Positions 48,855 through 61,329 of a stretch of 64,000 nucleotides of DNA are shown here, piece after piece (positions within the stretch are counted from its first letter, which is position 1; every line of letters starts with the position of its first letter). The notes below the pieces were generated by a model, which made no database searches, was not told the origin of the DNA, and was given only the letters and a program-made list of their open reading frames with translations. The stretch covers positions 612,232 through 676,231 of the forward strand of contig CAJJDN010000008.1 of assembly GCA_905182985.1 (NCBI GenBank), read 5' to 3'. The position numbers and the translations under genes were made by a program. The stretch comes from Paramecium sonneborni (Eukaryota; Ciliophora; Oligohymenophorea; Peniculida; Parameciidae).

Positions 48855-49121
48855 TCATTATATTTCCCTTAATCTCTAAATCATCGATGAATGTAATTAA
48901 CTATCTAGGAATTTTTCGATATGATTTTTTAATCGTATTTTTTTTGCATATTCACAACTTTCTGATGATTCAATTGAAACTGATGTTGATTCTTCTGCAG
49001 GTTCCCATACTTGTTTAACATAATCTAATTCTGACTTGTCTCCCTCACATAGTAATTCTTAGATAATTAGTTCATCAAAATGTTTTGATGCTAATTTCAA
49101 GCATAAAGCTTCAGAATTCAT
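48855..49121 (-). CDS. Small acidic hypothetical protein
   Basis: Intronless frame of 88 residues: MNSEALCLKLASKHFDELII at the start, a Ser/Glu-rich middle (EPAEESTSVSIESSESCEY) and a helical end. No family recognised. Looks coding by composition. Confidence 0.55.
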
Positions 49122-49857
49122 AAAATTATTTATGAATTAATATAAATTATTTAGTATCTCATAATTAGATTAAAGTTATAGGAATAAACTAAAGATATAG
49201 ATTAAATTACAATGTTTGAATTAAGTGCAACAAATAATTTAAACAAGTCAGTAATTATTTTACAAACTAAATATATAAATATTTAAATGGCAACTTTATT
49301 TATATATGGAGAGAAATAGAGAATAAATATATTTATATCCTAATAAAAATTTGGATAAATAAGTTATTTATAAAAAGGCATTAGTAGATATATTATATTC
49401 TTAAATGAGTTTGAGTTGAAAAAGAATTGATTGTGAAAAAGTTATGAATATTTGGCCAAATTTGGCTATGTTATATTAGACTTATTGATCTAGATAAAGT
49501 TTAATTAATTTATTATTGATATTGCTAATAGCATTAATAATATATAGAACAATCTCTTATGATGAATTGATTGATTTTTATCTCAAATAACAATTATTAG
49601 ATTTATTCATGGATGTGATGTTAATTTGTAAATATGTTATTATGTAAAAATGATGAGAAAATAAAGGAATGAAAAAATAGATTTTTGGAATTGAAATGTA
49701 ATTGTAAATATATATCTTTATAGAATTTGTATATAATAAAAATCAATATATATATAGAATATTTATTTAATGAAATGTGATGTAAATGTTAATTTAGAAA
49801 TAACAACAAAGAAATTGAGTTGTTAAGTAATGATATTGAGTTTTTTAATAAATAAAA
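49122..49857. other. Intergenic, no firm gene
   Basis: Contains only short frames (one of about 48 codons from 49288) that I would not defend. Confidence 0.35.
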
Positions 49858-50790
49858 TAAGAAAAGGTCAAAACATTAATAGCATTAGGTACAATTGCAC
49901 TTCTTGGAACATTGATGATGATAAATTAACCAGAATCAGTAGATTTTGGATAAAAATATTAAAGATTCAAATAAAAATTGATATTCATAAACAGAAGATG
50001 CTTATAGAATGGCAGTATATACATAAAATGTATTATATGCTGAATCAATAAATTTGTAAGAGGGTAAAAAAGTATTTGGTGAAACAATATTTTTTGGTTT
50101 AACAAGAGAGGAATTAGATGAAACATATTTAACATTGAAATTAACAGAGGAAGATTTGGAGCAAAGAATATTAAGGTTGCAGATAAGATTGATTGGACAA
50201 AAGAAGGAGCAGTAACAGATGTAAAAGATTAAGGTTAATGTGGTTCAAGTTGCAGGAGTATTAGAAGGTTACTTCTTTACAACAAGTTGTAAATTAATAA
50301 AATTTATTAGATTTTTCAACATTCTAAGATTTAAATTTTTGTTGCAATGGTGGTCTTCTATATAGAGCTTTTTTATATATTAAAAGAAGTGCTATAACAA
50401 CTAGAGCTACTTATCCATATTTATTATATTTATATTAATATTTAGACTTGTGTTTAGGGATCTTGTAGAATTAAAAGAGATGCTTATCATATTAAGGGAG
50501 CTGTTTAATTAGAAGCTACAGAAGCAGCTTTAATTAAATTTCTTAATGTTGGACTAGTTTCAGTGGGTGTTGATGCTTCAGATTGGTAATATTATAATCC
50601 AGTAACATGAAGAATCTTTGATAATTGTGAAAAGAATTTAAATCATGCTGTTTTAGCTGTTGGTAATGTTAAAGATTCATTCAAAAATTAAGAATTCATG
50701 GGATACTGAAGGGGAGATAGAGTTTATATCTATTTAACTAGAAGTGATAATACTTGTGGAGTTTATAATACTTATGTTATTGTTGTTTGA
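49858..50790 (+). pseudogene. Cathepsin L-like cysteine protease pseudogene
   Basis: All parts of a papain-family (C1A) precursor are visible but in different frames: signal peptide (KVKTLIALGTIALLGTLM), propeptide (TEDAYRMAVYTQNVLYAESI, REELDETYLTLKLTEEDL), mature start (IDWTKEGAVTDVKDQGQCGS), CNGGLLYRAFLYIKRSAITT, VGVDASDWQYYN, the active His region NCEKNLNHAVLAVG, and the C-terminal DNTCGVYNTYV. The catalytic Cys with the following WAFS is deleted: QCGS joins directly to VAGVLEGYF. There are several frame shifts, at least three in-frame TGAs, and no start Met in frame. Not functional as a protease. Confidence 0.88.
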
Positions 50791-50836
50791 AAAATTGTAT
50801 AATTTATATTTCATTAAGTTAAAAAAATAAACACTT

Positions 50837-51142
50837 TCAATTTAGTTATGCATGCTTTTTTTATAAAAATATTGGATTTCTATGAACCACTAAAGAATTT
50901 ATATACTCATTTGGTGAGTATTCATAATTTTATTATTAATCTGTTTCACTCAACTCTTTCAAAAATATGTCAGTTAAACAATCACCTCTCTCTAGTTTCT
51001 CCATTTTTTTAGTAAATTTACTATTCACATTTACAAATTCAACCAAATTACTTGGATTCTTACTAACTTATACTCTTCTATGATATTTCAATGTCTCAAT
51101 ATCTGGAAGTTGATTCTATTTTTTATATTGTTTCAAATTCAT
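50837..51142 (-). CDS. Hypothetical protein
   Basis: Intronless frame of 101 residues, MNLKQYKKQNQLPDIETLKY to KKHAQLN. Polar, helix-prone. No family recognised. It converges on the cathepsin pseudogene, whose decayed end lies 46 nt away. Confidence 0.55.
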
Positions 51143-51289
51143 TTTTATTTTATTTAATAATTATTTTATATTATTTTATTATTATAGTCAATAATTTTAA
51201 TTAATTTTATACATTATATTTTTTGCCTGGTGATATTTTACATTTTTAATACTCTAATCAATTATTTCTCTATCTAAATAATTAAAATC

Positions 51290-52109
51290 ATGAAAGAACC
51301 TGAGAAAATCATGAAAAAGAATATCTTAAATGGCCAAATTAAATACTAAGTTAAATGGAAAGGATTTGAAGAAACCACTTGGGAATCAGATGATACTATG
51401 AAAAAATATAAAGAACTTATTGAAGATTATAATTATTATTCATTAACAGGTGAAAGATATGATGAAAAAAAATTAGAAGAAATTAGATAATTAACTGTTT
51501 AATCATAACCTAGAACTGCTATTAAAAGAGTAGCTATACCTAAATTAACTCTTCCAAATGAAGTAAATAAAAAAGATAAAAAAATTGATAAAATTGATAC
51601 CAAACTTATTGAAATTATTGACAATCCTAAATACTCTTAAATTAATAATGATCAATAATAATAAGATAAAACTTAATTTAATAACATTTAAATAGTCAAT
51701 CATAATATCAATCTCCCAGAAATATCTAAGTATTTATATATAATTAATAAATTAAGAAAAGCACCAGAAAAATTAGCAAACTCTAATGATAAATTAGAAA
51801 CTATTAAATTGTAGGCTAACGAAAATAAAGGACTTTTTTCTCTTATTTGGAAATAAAGATCTGATAGTATTCGGCCTTATTCTGATGAATACACTTATGA
51901 AGATTTCAAAAATTAAGCTCCCTTGTTTTTTATTTAGTTTTTTGAAACCTGTATTTTTGAATGTCAAAGCTAAAATGATATTAAGTAATTATTTTTATTT
52001 ATTTAGGTTTGAAATTCAAGGCTAAGATATTGCTGAAAGGATTAAAGTCATTAAAGATATTTTAGAAAAAAGAGATTCGGATAAAAAAATTAACCAAACA
52101 CATAAATGA
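51290..52109 (+). CDS. Chromodomain protein, HP1-like
   Basis: Predicted 265 residues with one 22-nt intron. The N-terminal chromodomain reads KIMKKNILNGQIKYQVKWKG then FEETTWESDDTMKKY, with the aromatic residues that cage methyl-lysine. After a polar linker, the C-terminal part (GLFSLIWKQRSDSIRPYSDE ... APLFFIQFFE ... IAERIKVIKDIL) is consistent with a chromoshadow-like domain. HP1-type proteins read H3 methyl-lysine and build heterochromatin; in ciliates related proteins act in genome rearrangement. The shadow assignment is less sure than the chromodomain. Confidence 0.82.
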
Positions 52110-52868
52110 GTAACATTTTTCATTTTTCATTTATAATTATTTAGTAACTTATTAGTATTTTTTTCTTTTTCCATTTCTTCATTTACTTATATTTCATTTT
52201 ATTAAAAAATCCAATTGTATTAAATAAATTTTTTTATTTTCCAATCAATAATAAAAGACATCATAATTTTTACTTTTAAACCATATTTTTATTAATTAAG
52301 TTCAATATTCTTATAAGTTTAGATAACATTTATTTAATATGATCATCTCTACTCGAAAATTTCATTTGATGAGATTCTCGATTCGCTAATGAACTAAATT
52401 AAATAATCGCATATATTTAGAATTTACTTAATAAAAAAGTTAAAGCCATATAATCGATTCATAATTATTCTTATTGATATATTGTTTCTTTCATAAATCC
52501 AAAAAATATTATTCTCTTACCTTTCTATTGTCATTTACAAAAAGTCAGCTTAAATATTTTACTCTAAATTAAAGATGCTATTCTCTGTCGAATTAGTAAT
52601 TTATTTATTTTTGAATAGTACTTATTAAGCTTTTCAATGTATAAATAAATATAGAGATGTGTAGAAATATATCATCAAATTAAAAACCATTATTTAAGCT
52701 TGGAAATTTAGAATTTTATTTTGAAATTTTATCAATACCGATAATAAAGATATAAAAATATGTGAAAAATATAGTTAACGTTAATAAATTTTGTATGTCT
52801 TAGTACATATTATAAGAAAATGAGCCAGGATTTATATATATTTATTTAATAATTTAATTCGTTTTTTG
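52110..52868. other. Intergenic, no gene seen
   Basis: About 750 bp of AT-rich sequence upstream of the transporter. No motif or RNA recognised. Confidence 0.35.
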
Positions 52869-54272
52869 ATGTAAAGCTATTCTTTTGACTATATTTTGGA
52901 TTAATTTATAGGTTTTGGAAGATATTAACTGCAGACATTTGCAAATAGTTGTGCTCTCTCTTGTAATTTTGGAAATTTAGCATTGTTGCTTAGTTTACTT
53001 TTAAAATTATATAAATAAGAATTAGATATCACAATGAATAAAGTAATTTTCATGGCTGTTGTCCATAGAATAGGTAGTGCTTTGGCAGGAATTTTTGTAA
53101 TGAGATTTAATAATACTTTGGGTAGAATAAAAATTATAAAATATTCCTTATTAGTATTGACATTAGCTTAATTATCTGCTTCGATTGCTGAAAAATACTT
53201 TATAATTATATTTGTATTCTTATTTTAAGGATTCATGCATGGAATATGTGCTTAATATAGTTAATTGTTAACAATAGAAATAATTCCTAGGAATAATAGA
53301 GGATAAATGGCTGCTTTAGTTAATCTTTTTCACGGAATTGGAAGTGGTTATCCAATTTTATTATGGTATTTATTTTGTGAAGATTATGAAACAGGAAATC
53401 ATAATGCTATTCATTTTTGTAATGCTTTACTAACAATATCTATTTACTTTTATCTTAAGAAATATGGTAGAGACAATCCTCGATACTATTTATCAATGGG
53501 AAGATTTAGTGAATGCTTTTATGAAATTGATTACATATTATAAGAAAATAAATGTGCTTATTTTGATAAGCTCAATAATTAGTAAAAAGATGCTTTAATT
53601 CTTTGGTATGCAGAAAACTTTTCAGAAACTAAGTAAAAAAAGTTGTAAATATCTGCTCTTTTTACAAAGAATACTATTAAAATCACTATTTATGTTATTT
53701 CAATTTAAATTATTTATTATGCAGCTACATCAATTTAATAATATTTATTACCCTTTATTTATCATGAAAAGTAAAAGGGATTTGAATCCTTATTTTTTTA
53801 ATAAGTAGGTATTATTCCTGCAGTATTTATTTAATCTTTTTTTATTGATAGTCCTACTTTTGGAAGAGCTAAATCAGGGATGATTATATCAATTTTGTTA
53901 TGTATCACTTATTTGATGATTTTCTATTAACAAGACACTTATATTCCATAATAAGTATTAGTTAGATTCCTATTGGAAATATAATTTACAGTAATGCAAA
54001 TTATGATTAATGAATCATTTAATAGTAATATACGAGCATTAGGATTGAGTTTTACATATGTCATAGCTAAAATATCTTAATTGCTTTCTCCTGTAATTAT
54101 TTTTAAGTTATATGAAACTCAAATATTTCTACCATTTTTATTTTGTGGATGCTTATTTCTAGTAAATGGATTACTTTATGCAACATTCCCAAGAGAAAGA
54201 ACAAAAAAGGCATTAGATTTAGATTTATCTGAAAGTCAAAGCTAAAGTAAGAGAAGTGATAGTGAGTATTGA
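52869..54272 (+). CDS. MFS transporter (SV2/SLC22-like)
   Basis: Intronless frame of 467 residues with about 12 hydrophobic spans. It begins MQSYSFDYILDQFIGFGRYQ, the cytosolic D-x-x-x-GFGRYQ entry typical of SV2/SLC22-type major facilitators, and has the family loop PRNNRGQMAALVNLFHGIGS after span 4. A charged C-terminal tail is Ser-rich (SESQSQSKRSDSEY). Substrate cannot be told; organic ions or vesicular solutes are usual for the family. Start chosen because it is the first in-frame Met before the conserved entry motif. Confidence 0.9.
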
Positions 54273-54368
54273 TTTTTTTAATTATTATAATAATATTTCT
54301 CTGTTTTTATCTAATCAAAATATGATATAAATGATGCTATGAATTGAATCATAATTTATTTAATTTTT

Positions 54369-55043
54369 ATGTTAATTCTTGCTGGAAAGAAATTAAAGGA
54401 TTTAAATGAATTTACTCAAACATAAAATAATGAAATTAAACATTTAGATGTTTCTGTAAGTTTATAATGTTTAAATATTAGAGCAATTTATTGAAATCAG
54501 GTAAGGAATTTGTAAGTTTTCCTAATTTAGAAACATTAATCATTGATAATAATTATTACTTTAACTTAAATGATTTTCCTTAACTTCCAAAACTTGTAAC
54601 TCTAAGTGCAAATAAAAATAATTTTAATAATTTAGAGATGTAATTTTTATAGATTATTCTTAGTTTAATAGATGAATGCAAATTAAAGTTTCCAAAATTA
54701 ACACATCTTAGTTTAATAAAAAATCCCATATGTCCTATGTTTAATGGAGAAGAGGAATATCAAACATATAGAACAACTCTAATAAAATAAATAAGAAGTT
54801 TAAAGAATGTAGATGGAGTGGCAGTTGATCCTAAAGAAGCAGATCCAAATTATTTTAAATAATAAAAACTTTAGTTATAATAATAATAATAACTATAAAA
54901 TGTATATTTTAATAAATTATTAGAAGAATCAAGATGAAGCTAAAGGAAAAATAGAATTTAATTAAAAATATTAGAAGCCTGGAACAAAAACAATAAAATA
55001 AAGAAGTGAAGGAAACAGATTTGTTAAGAATAATTAATTATGA
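54369..55043 (+). CDS. Leucine-rich repeat protein
   Basis: Predicted 208 residues, two introns (26, 22 nt). Several LRRs: FPNLETLIIDNN, LPKLVTLSANKNNF, FPKLTHLSLIKNPICP, closed by an LRR cap (YRTTLIKQIRSLKNVDGVAV). The C-terminus is Gln/Lys-rich and basic. Short LRR proteins with this cap include U2A'-, ANP32- and LRMDA-like proteins; I do not choose among them. An additional upstream Met is possible. Confidence 0.8.
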
Positions 55044-55160
55044 GGAATAAATAGTTTTTGTGTTTATAAAATAGACATATTATTTACCTGTTAATATTTT
55101 GATTGAAAAAGCTATTTTTGATTTTAAATGCAGAATATTAATTAAATAATAATAATATTG

Positions 55161-55934
55161 ATGAGTGAGTATAATAAACTTAAACAATACAAACTAACTA
55201 AGCCAGAAACATTCTCATTATCATTTTATGATGCATACAAAGAATATTAAGAGTGGCTTAACAATATAAACAATCCTTAGAGACAACCGCGAAAATCTCA
55301 TAAATGGCATTCAAATACCACAGATTATTTTAATTATGGTTTTAATGAACATACTATGTAAATTTATGTGCATAAAATTACCTAATTAACAGAGGCTTAT
55401 AGAAAATAAAGACAATCATATGCTGACAAATGTGATAATTCTAAAGAAACCATATTTAATTCTGCTTAGGAAATTAGACGACAAACCAAAGATGTTTATC
55501 CAATTGATTTAGGTGGAATATTTATACCTGTTGATGATAAAGTCGTTGATTTTGGTTTTAAATTTTAAGTTGAAAATTTATATGAATAATATAATAATTA
55601 ATCTAGCAATGAAAAATTGTTGTAAAATTAGTACCATTGTACTGGTGAAGCCTTAATATTTAAATCTAAGTTTATTTCTGATATTTTTAGAAAATAGGTA
55701 AAGGATATTTAAGATCTCTATAAATAATATAAAAAAGTACATTAAAGAGATTTATATCTATTGAATACTGCTATAAAAGTATTTCCAATTTAAAAAGAAG
55801 ATGAACTTTCTCTTTAATATGCATAACTTGTTAAAAATATAGCTATCAAATACGAAAAATCAGATAAAATAGATAGAAATGATAGACATGAAAGATCTAG
55901 AACCCCTAAAAAAAGTAGATCTAAGAAATATTGA
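55161..55934 (+). CDS. FIP1-like pre-mRNA 3'-end processing factor
   Basis: Intronless frame of 257 residues. The Fip1 signature DYFNYGFNEHTMQIY lies near residue 58, and the C-terminus is RS-like (RHERSRTPKKSRSKKY). Fip1 links poly(A) polymerase to CPSF in polyadenylation. The rest of the protein is not recognisably conserved, so the assignment depends on the signature and the basic tail. Human FIP1 is longer; yeast Fip1 is of similar order. Confidence 0.78.
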
Positions 55935-55984
55935 TTTATAATTATCATTATTAATATATATAAATTTATATTTGAATTTCAAAA

Positions 55985-56706
55985 ATGCGTAGAAATAGAA
56001 TAGGAACAAAAGCTGAATTTCTATGGGCCTGTATTATTTTTAGTAAAATTTTAGGGGATGTTGAAGATATCTCATAAATGAATGGACCATTGGCAGTCTA
56101 AGAATACATATAAGAATTAATAAGTATTCTAAATTTTCATAAATTAGGGGCTGACTCATCAAACATTAAATAAATTATTACTCCACCACCTGAAGTTGAT
56201 ATTCATGTTTGGCAATATGAACATTTAAGATAATTCATTTTAGAATTAAATCTTTTAGTTACATAATTAAAAGGATTATGCACAGCTTAAACATGTCCTA
56301 AAATGAAAGCAACTGAAGATTGGCTCTATTTGTGTGCTGCTCATAAAAAAGCATAAGAATGTTCTGCAATTGATTACATGATACATAATTTAGATTAAAG
56401 TACATCTATTTTAACTAATATTAAAACATACCCATCAAGGTTATTTATTTTCATAATAATAGAGTTTCTATTAATCCTCAAAATGCTACTAATAATTTTG
56501 CATTTATAGTAAGAAGACTCTATAGATTATTTTCTCATACTTATTTTAATCATAAAGAGATTTTCGAAGATTTTGAAGTAAATTACTTTGTATTACTATT
56601 CTAGAATGAAATGTTTTTATGTACAAGATTTACAGAATTTGCCTTAAAATTTGAACTCATGAGTCCAAAACTAATAACAATTCCAAAAGAAGCTTTAAAA
56701 TTATGA
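55985..56706 (+). CDS. MOB4: MOB4/phocein
   Basis: Predicted 207 residues, four introns (24, 24, 23, 27 nt). Family features in order: PLAVQEYIQEL, IRADSSNI, VWQYEHLRQFILELN, zinc-site Cys in LCTAQTCPKM, EDWLYLCAAHKKAQECSAID, and the His pair in FSHTYFNHKEIF. The phocein-type N-terminus and VWQYEHLRQF favour MOB4 over MOB1. MOB4 is a subunit of STRIPAK phosphatase/kinase complexes. All zinc ligands are present. Confidence 0.93.
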
Positions 56707-56801
56707 TATTATATTTTTTCATTATTAATATTTACAAATCTTTATTGATTTTTAAGGTTTTTCTTTTTTTTTAATTTTTAATACTATACTTTAGTAAATT
56801 C

Positions 56802-57353
56802 TCAAACATACATTTTTATAATTTTTTCAGTTAAACTATGCATTGATAAAATAAAATTTTAAGATATCTTTAATAAGTGAAAAATTTCTAATTTCTTTAT
56901 ATCGCATTTATTGTCAGTTTACATTTCTGTCTCTTTTATAAATTTTGGACTTGATATTTGTTATTTTTCTCTTAGATTTTCTTGAAAAGAACTATCATAT
57001 TATTTTTATATTTTTTCTTTATTTTATGTAATAATTTATTTCTCTAAAAGTTATGGAATTACTTTCTATTTTAAGTCTTTTATTGATTCTTAATTATCAT
57101 TTTCTTCTATAATAATAACTTTCATTTTTTCTTTTTTATTATATTTACATAAATTTAATAATTCTAAATTTTAATGTTTACTATTTTGTTTGTCTTTATT
57201 TTTTTGTAGTTTTTTGTGTTTTTTCAGTTTAAGTTTATTATTTTCTTAAAAATTCTCTTTTTTTTCTTATTCATGATGATAATCCATATTATCTAATACA
57301 ATCATTAAATTTTCTACTCCATTAGACTTTTCTCCATCACTGTTTCCTTTCAT
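56802..57353 (-). CDS. Lys-rich coiled-coil hypothetical protein
   Basis: Intronless frame of 183 residues, starting MKGNSDGEKSNGVENLMIVL, with Lys/Glu/Gln-rich coiled-coil sequence (KLKLKKHKKLQKNKDKQ). No globular domain. Ends 96 bp from MOB4, convergent. No family recognised. Confidence 0.5.
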
Positions 57354-58184
57354 TATCTAAAATTATCAATTAAAATAATAGCTTTTATAATAAATATATG
57401 GAATTAAAAAAACTAATTATTCAAATGATATCTTTAAAATATAGTATATATAAATTATTTATAATATTTTGTGCTGATGTCTTTAATTATGAATCAAATT
57501 TAATTTATAATAATTCTTAATAAATTTAAAATAAGAGAGTGAGATATGATATAGTAAAAACTGTTTGAATTTTCTCAAATAATAAAATATATATTTTTGA
57601 AATGAATCATAAAATGATATTAGATATTATTAATTTATTGAAATTGAATAATAATAAGATGAAAATATATTGATTAATTATTTGTTTATTTTAACAAATG
57701 GAATAAAAATAGAACTTCAATAATTTTTGAAGAAAAATCAATTATTAGAGAGGTAATAGATATTTGTTTTTGATAGAAGATAATAAACTGGTTGCATATA
57801 AATTAGAAGTATAATTAGAAAAAATTTATTATAAATTATTAATTAACAAGAATGAGTTGATTAAGGTATTTTTTTGTTTAGAAATAAATAATTCACAATA
57901 TATCTTGTTGTAATAAACATTGTTAGGTATATAGATGATAGAAGAAAGAGAGTGTTAAGTATTTTAAAATGGATGGATATGGAATAAAGAGAGAAAATGA
58001 ATTTGATTTATATGGAATTTAAAAAAAAGAGCAGTGGAAATAAATACAAGATGAAATGAGAAAAATGTTTGTAAATAGGATTAGTTGAAGATTGTTGATT
58101 GATAAGAGTTTTTGAATTATTGTTTAGATTTTTAAAGATATTTATTTATTCAAGAGAGATTATAATAATCTCTTAATATAAAAA
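57354..58184. other. Intergenic, unclear coding content
   Basis: Between 57610 and 57900 some plus-strand stretches look coding (EDNKLVAYKLEVQLEKIYYK), but frames and introns cannot be resolved. Partly duplicated at 59052-59400 by the join. Confidence 0.35.
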
Positions 58185-58819
58185 ATGGGAAATCAATGCA
58201 CAGGGATTGATGATTTTTAGGGACAATAATTTGCTCCGAATATATCAGTTTAAGATGAAGTGTTTGTTGAAGGAAGAGTTCCTATAGTTGGTTAAAATCC
58301 CAGTCGATTTAATGATGATGATATGATAGTAAGCATCATTCTATAAATTTTAGACAGTGTATTAAGGTAATAATAATAGGTTAAACTATGGGAGAAATTC
58401 TCTAGGTTAAGGGTATATGACAGCCTAGAAATATAATTTAAAAGATAACATTAGTATAAAAGCATCTTCTCAGGTATAAATGATTCTATAATAATAATTA
58501 GGGATTGAGAACTTAAGGAAATGTTGCTTTAATGATAACAATATAAAGCAATGATATTGTGTTGATGAATTAAAGAGGTTAAGAGTGTGTAAGATAAGGA
58601 ATAGACTTGGTATTTTGTATTTATATTATAGGTTTGTTTAATAGATCATAGTGGCAGTATGTAAGGAGAGAAAATAAAGTTAGTTAGAAAAACTTTAAAG
58701 CAGATGTTAACATTTTTATAGCCAGTAGATAGATTATGTTTAATAATGTTTGATTGTAGATGTTATAGATTAACAAGATTAATGAGAGTAACATAAGAAA
58801 ATGTTAGAAAATTTAGAGT
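57836..58819. repeat. Direct copy 1 at scaffold join (N-run)
   Basis: 984 bp repeated at 59052-60035 (offset 1216) on the other side of the 232-N gap. Overlapping contig ends. Confidence 0.92.
58185..58819 (+). CDS. VWA protein, 5' part, truncated duplicate
   Basis: Copy of the first part of the gene at 59401-61100, cut by the N gap. Join artefact. Confidence 0.88.
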
Positions 58820-59051
58820 NNNNNNNNNNNNNNNNNNNNNNNNNNNNNNNNNNNNNNNNNNNNNNNNNNNNNNNNNNNNNNNNNNNNNNNNNNNNNNNNN
58901 NNNNNNNNNNNNNNNNNNNNNNNNNNNNNNNNNNNNNNNNNNNNNNNNNNNNNNNNNNNNNNNNNNNNNNNNNNNNNNNNNNNNNNNNNNNNNNNNNNNN
59001 NNNNNNNNNNNNNNNNNNNNNNNNNNNNNNNNNNNNNNNNNNNNNNNNNNN
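58820..59051. other. Assembly gap (232 N)
   Basis: Run of N between two copies of the same sequence; the gap may have no real content. Confidence 0.98.
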
Positions 59052-60035
59052 TTATTAATTAACAAGAATGAGTTGATTAAGGTATTTTTTTGTTTAGAAA
59101 TAAATAATTCACAATATATCTTGTTGTAATAAACATTGTTAGGTATATAGATGATAGAAGAAAGAGAGTGTTAAGTATTTTAAAATGGATGGATATGGAA
59201 TAAAGAGAGAAAATGAATTTGATTTATATGGAATTTAAAAAAAAGAGCAGTGGAAATAAATACAAGATGAAATGAGAAAAATGTTTGTAAATAGGATTAG
59301 TTGAAGATTGTTGATTGATAAGAGTTTTTGAATTATTGTTTAGATTTTTAAAGATATTTATTTATTCAAGAGAGATTATAATAATCTCTTAATATAAAAA
59401 ATGGGAAATCAATGCACAGGGATTGATGATTTTTAGGGACAATAATTTGCTCCGAATATATCAGTTTAAGATGAAGTGTTTGTTGAAGGAAGAGTTCCTA
59501 TAGTTGGTTAAAATCCCAGTCGATTTAATGATGATGATATGATAGTAAGCATCATTCTATAAATTTTAGACAGTGTATTAAGGTAATAATAATAGGTTAA
59601 ACTATGGGAGAAATTCTCTAGGTTAAGGGTATATGACAGCCTAGAAATATAATTTAAAAGATAACATTAGTATAAAAGCATCTTCTCAGGTATAAATGAT
59701 TCTATAATAATAATTAGGGATTGAGAACTTAAGGAAATGTTGCTTTAATGATAACAATATAAAGCAATGATATTGTGTTGATGAATTAAAGAGGTTAAGA
59801 GTGTGTAAGATAAGGAATAGACTTGGTATTTTGTATTTATATTATAGGTTTGTTTAATAGATCATAGTGGCAGTATGTAAGGAGAGAAAATAAAGTTAGT
59901 TAGAAAAACTTTAAAGCAGATGTTAACATTTTTATAGCCAGTAGATAGATTATGTTTAATAATGTTTGATTGTAGATGTTATAGATTAACAAGATTAATG
60001 AGAGTAACATAAGAAAATGTTAGAAAATTTAGAGT
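59052..60035. repeat. Direct copy 2 at scaffold join (N-run)
   Basis: Second copy of 57836-58819; continues into the complete VWA gene. Confidence 0.92.
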
Positions 60036-61100
60036 AGCTATATCATCGCTTTAAGCAAGAGGTGGAACTGATATAGGAAATGGTATGAAGATGGCTTTAT
60101 CTATTTTAAAACATAGAAAATACAAGAATCCAGTTTCAGCTATATTTTTATTATCTGATGGAGTAGATGAAGGTGCAGAAGAAAGAGTAAGAGATGACTT
60201 ATTATAATATAACATACGTGACTCTTTTACAATAAAAACATTTGGATTTGGTAGAGATTGTTGTCCTAAAATAATGTCAGAAATTGCACATTATAAAGAA
60301 GGATAATTTTATTTTGTTCCTAATCTTACTAATATTGATGAATGTTTTGCTGAAGCTTTAGGTGGTTTAGTTTCTGTTGTTGCTAATCATGTTTAATTAT
60401 CAGTTTAACCTATGAATTCTAATAAAATATAAATTAAGAAAGCATATGGAGATAAATGGACTTATGATTCTTGGAAAGGTGCATTTACACTTTATTAACC
60501 ACATCTTTTATCTGGTGTTAGAAAAGATTATATTTTTGAAGTTGCTGATTATAAAAATACTGCTAAATAAGAAATTAGAGTACTTTTATAAGCTGATCCT
60601 GTTGAAGGAGGAGATAAAGTTACTATTGAATAAATTGTTTCACTTAATAATTAAGATTTATCAAATGAAGTTTTACCTAATTATTATAGAGTTAAAGGTG
60701 CTGAATGTTTTGAATAAGCAAGAATTTATGCAGAATAAGGATAATATTAAGCAAGTTAACAAGTTCTTTAAAATATTAATACAGAAATCAAATTATAAAA
60801 ATTTAATGATCCCAATCTTTAAGTTGTTTAAACTGATCTTGAAATGGCTAGCAATTTTTGTTATCCTGGGTATTTATTATTATCATTTTAAGTTAATTTG
60901 AAAATGAAGGTAGACATCATATGCATTAATTACATATTGTTCATATGTATCAAAAATCTAGAGGTGTTTAAATCAATCAAAATTAAGATGGTCAACTTAT
61001 TGCTCTAGATTGTTAATATTAAAATAATCTACAAAAATAATTCAAAGATTAAACAAGGTAAATTAAATAAAATGATCCTAATTATTGGAATGATTGTTGA
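59401..61100 (+). CDS. VWA-domain protein, N-myristoylated
   Basis: Predicted 533 residues with four introns (25, 28, 22, 23 nt; the last ends TTAAG). The start MGNQCTGIDDFQG predicts myristoylation. The von Willebrand A domain has a complete MIDAS: DHSGSMQG, then ARGGTDIGNGMKMAL and FLLSDGVDEG. A beta-sandwich-like region (QLSVQPMNSNKIQIKKAYGD) and a helical tail follow, as in VWA proteins of the Wav3/VWA-integrin-like type. No RING finger is present, so ubiquitin ligase activity is not supported. Metal-dependent ligand binding at a membrane is inferred. Confidence 0.88.
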
Positions 61101-61329
61101 GTTATTCAAATGTTTAATTTAAATTTATCTTATTTTTATTTCCTATTGAATCATCTTTTAAAATAAATCAATTCATTCTCTAATTCTCTTATTTTTATCT
61201 ATTAGCCATTTTTTCCTTGCTTATTCAATTTTATTTAAGTTATTATTTTAATTAATTTAATATAATATATAAGTAATTATAATCTCTTATAAAATTTCGC
61301 TTATAAATTTATTTCAATTATTCATATTA

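Noticed and set aside
60446..60901. Plus-strand 151-codon standard-code frame
   Set aside because: Out of frame with the VWA protein; Ile/Leu/Lys-only composition shows it is a shadow.
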